This document shows positions 13,479-13,913 of a DNA stretch of 13,913 nucleotides, piece by piece (position 1 is the stretch's first letter; each line of letters starts with the position of its first letter). Source of the DNA: DATAYA01 sp036272815 (GTDB lineage Bacteria > Pseudomonadota > Alphaproteobacteria > Acetobacterales > Acetobacteraceae); assembly GCA_036272815.1 (NCBI GenBank), contig DATAYA010000115.1, forward strand, positions 1 through 13,913. Direction: 5' to 3'. The notes below the pieces were generated by a model. It did no database searches. It was not told the DNA's origin and saw only the letters and a program-made list of their open reading frames with translations. The translations under genes and the position numbers were made by a program.

Positions 13479-13843
13479 CCGTGACGGCGGCGATCGCGCA
13501 ACTGCGGACGACAGACCTCGACGGCTCGATCCGATTCTGGACCGATCACATGGGTTTTTCCGTGGCGTTCCGGATCCGGGATTTCTATGCCGGCATCGCG
13601 GCCGGGTCGGCGGTGGTCCATCTCAAGCTGGCGGACGCGCCTGATCCCTCGGTCGCGGAGGTCCGCGCGGCCTGGCATTTCCACCTCTATCTCGTGACCG
13701 ACGACGCGGAGCGTGCGGCGGAGATTGCGCGGCAGCGCGACGTGACGATCATCCGGGACTTGCACGAGACGCCGTGGAGCACGCGGGAGTTCGTGATCGA
13801 GGACGACCAGGGCCATACGATTTATGTGGGTCAGGGCGCATGA
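13475..13843 (+). CDS. VOC/glyoxalase-fold family protein
   Basis: A 122-residue single-domain vicinal oxygen chelate protein. The start is typical: AAIAQLRTTDLDGSIRFWTD, with the D-x-x-x-S-I-x-F-[WY] pattern of the first beta-alpha-beta unit, and MGF following. Candidate metal-site residues are H49 (VVHLK), H68/H70 (WHFHLYL) and E105 or D110 in REFVIEDDQGHTIYVGQ. That last segment is the usual C-terminal strand (F-x-x-x-D-P-x-G-[HN]), here with D-Q in place of D-P. Members include glyoxalases, dioxygenases and bleomycin/fosfomycin resistance proteins; the role here cannot be chosen. The ATG overlaps the ntrX stop (ATGA) and its own stop overlaps the next gene in the same way. It is therefore made together with NtrX and the aminotransferase. 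Confidence 0.88.
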   Translation: MTVTAAIAQLRTTDLDGSIRFWTDHMGFSVAFRIRDFYAGIAAGSAVVHLKLADAPDPSVAEVRAAWHFHLYLVTDDAERAAEIARQRDVTIIRDLHETPWSTREFVIEDDQGHTIYVGQGA

Positions 13844-13913
13844 GCCGCATCGCCTATGTCAACGGCCGCTATCTGCCGCAGCCTCAGGCGTGCGTGAACA
13901 TCGAGGACCGCGG
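13840..13913 (+). CDS. dat: D-amino-acid aminotransferase, N-terminal fragment (runs off the window)
   Basis: Only 24 codons are present before the window ends. They begin MSRIAYVNGRYLP and reach VNIEDRG. This is the characteristic opening of class IV (PLP, fold type IV) D-alanine/D-amino-acid transaminases: an I-x-Y-V-N-G-x-[YF]-x-P strand, then the V-x-I-x-D-R-G motif before the active site. The enzyme interconverts D-alanine and 2-oxoglutarate with pyruvate and D-glutamate, feeding peptidoglycan precursors. The ATG overlaps the stop of the VOC gene by 4 nt. In related alphaproteobacteria this gene often follows ntrX, which supports the call. A branched-chain or aminodeoxychorismate-lyase relative is possible but less likely from the N-terminus. 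Confidence 0.85.
   Translation, partial: MSRIAYVNGRYLPQPQACVNIEDR

Overview
This is a GC-rich window with long, tightly packed reading frames, GTG starts and many 1-4 nt gene overlaps. The protein sequences point to an alphaproteobacterium, most likely Rhodospirillales/Acetobacteraceae. The reasons are an NtrY/NtrX pair that runs into a D-amino-acid aminotransferase gene, the alphaproteobacterial style of NtrX, and a GC-rich palindromic repeat of a kind I associate with acetic-acid-bacterium relatives. The genus cannot be fixed from the sequence alone.

Layout. (1) 1-375 holds no gene I can support. (2) 376-987 is a small TMEM175/DUF1211-type membrane protein. (3) 1130-8135 is dominated by a complete ligase-associated DNA damage response set of four proteins, arranged as two divergent pairs. 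On the minus strand are an Lhr-core-type helicase and the metallophosphoesterase nuclease PdeM, with a 4-nt overlap. On the plus strand are an MBL/beta-CASP nuclease and an ATP-dependent DNA ligase, also with a 4-nt overlap. The roughly 0.9 kb between the pairs contains the decayed C-terminal end of a membrane glycosyltransferase, then a small monooxygenase with an intact IsdG-type haem-degradation triad. The monooxygenase is translationally coupled to the nuclease. A perfect alphaproteobacterial LexA-type motif (GTTC-N7-GTTC) lies in the first codons of the helicase gene. (4) 8214-9549 carries a GFA/CENP-V zinc protein and an HpcH/HpaI aldolase, bounded by GC-rich repeats. (5) 9721-13913 is a tightly coupled operon: ntrY, ntrX, a VOC/glyoxalase-fold protein and the start of a D-amino-acid aminotransferase, with every junction overlapping by 1 or 4 nt.

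How the genes fit together. The four repair proteins are known as a conserved genomic module: a 3'-5' helicase, a Mn-dependent nuclease, a second nuclease and a sealing ligase. They probably act together on DNA breaks or crosslinks. The monooxygenase shares an operon with half of that module, which is the most unusual association here. NtrY/NtrX form a membrane sensor and DNA-binding regulator pair, usually tied to nitrogen, redox or envelope physiology in alphaproteobacteria. Here the pair appears without ntrB/ntrC immediately upstream. No tRNA, rRNA, CRISPR array, transposase or phage gene was seen.
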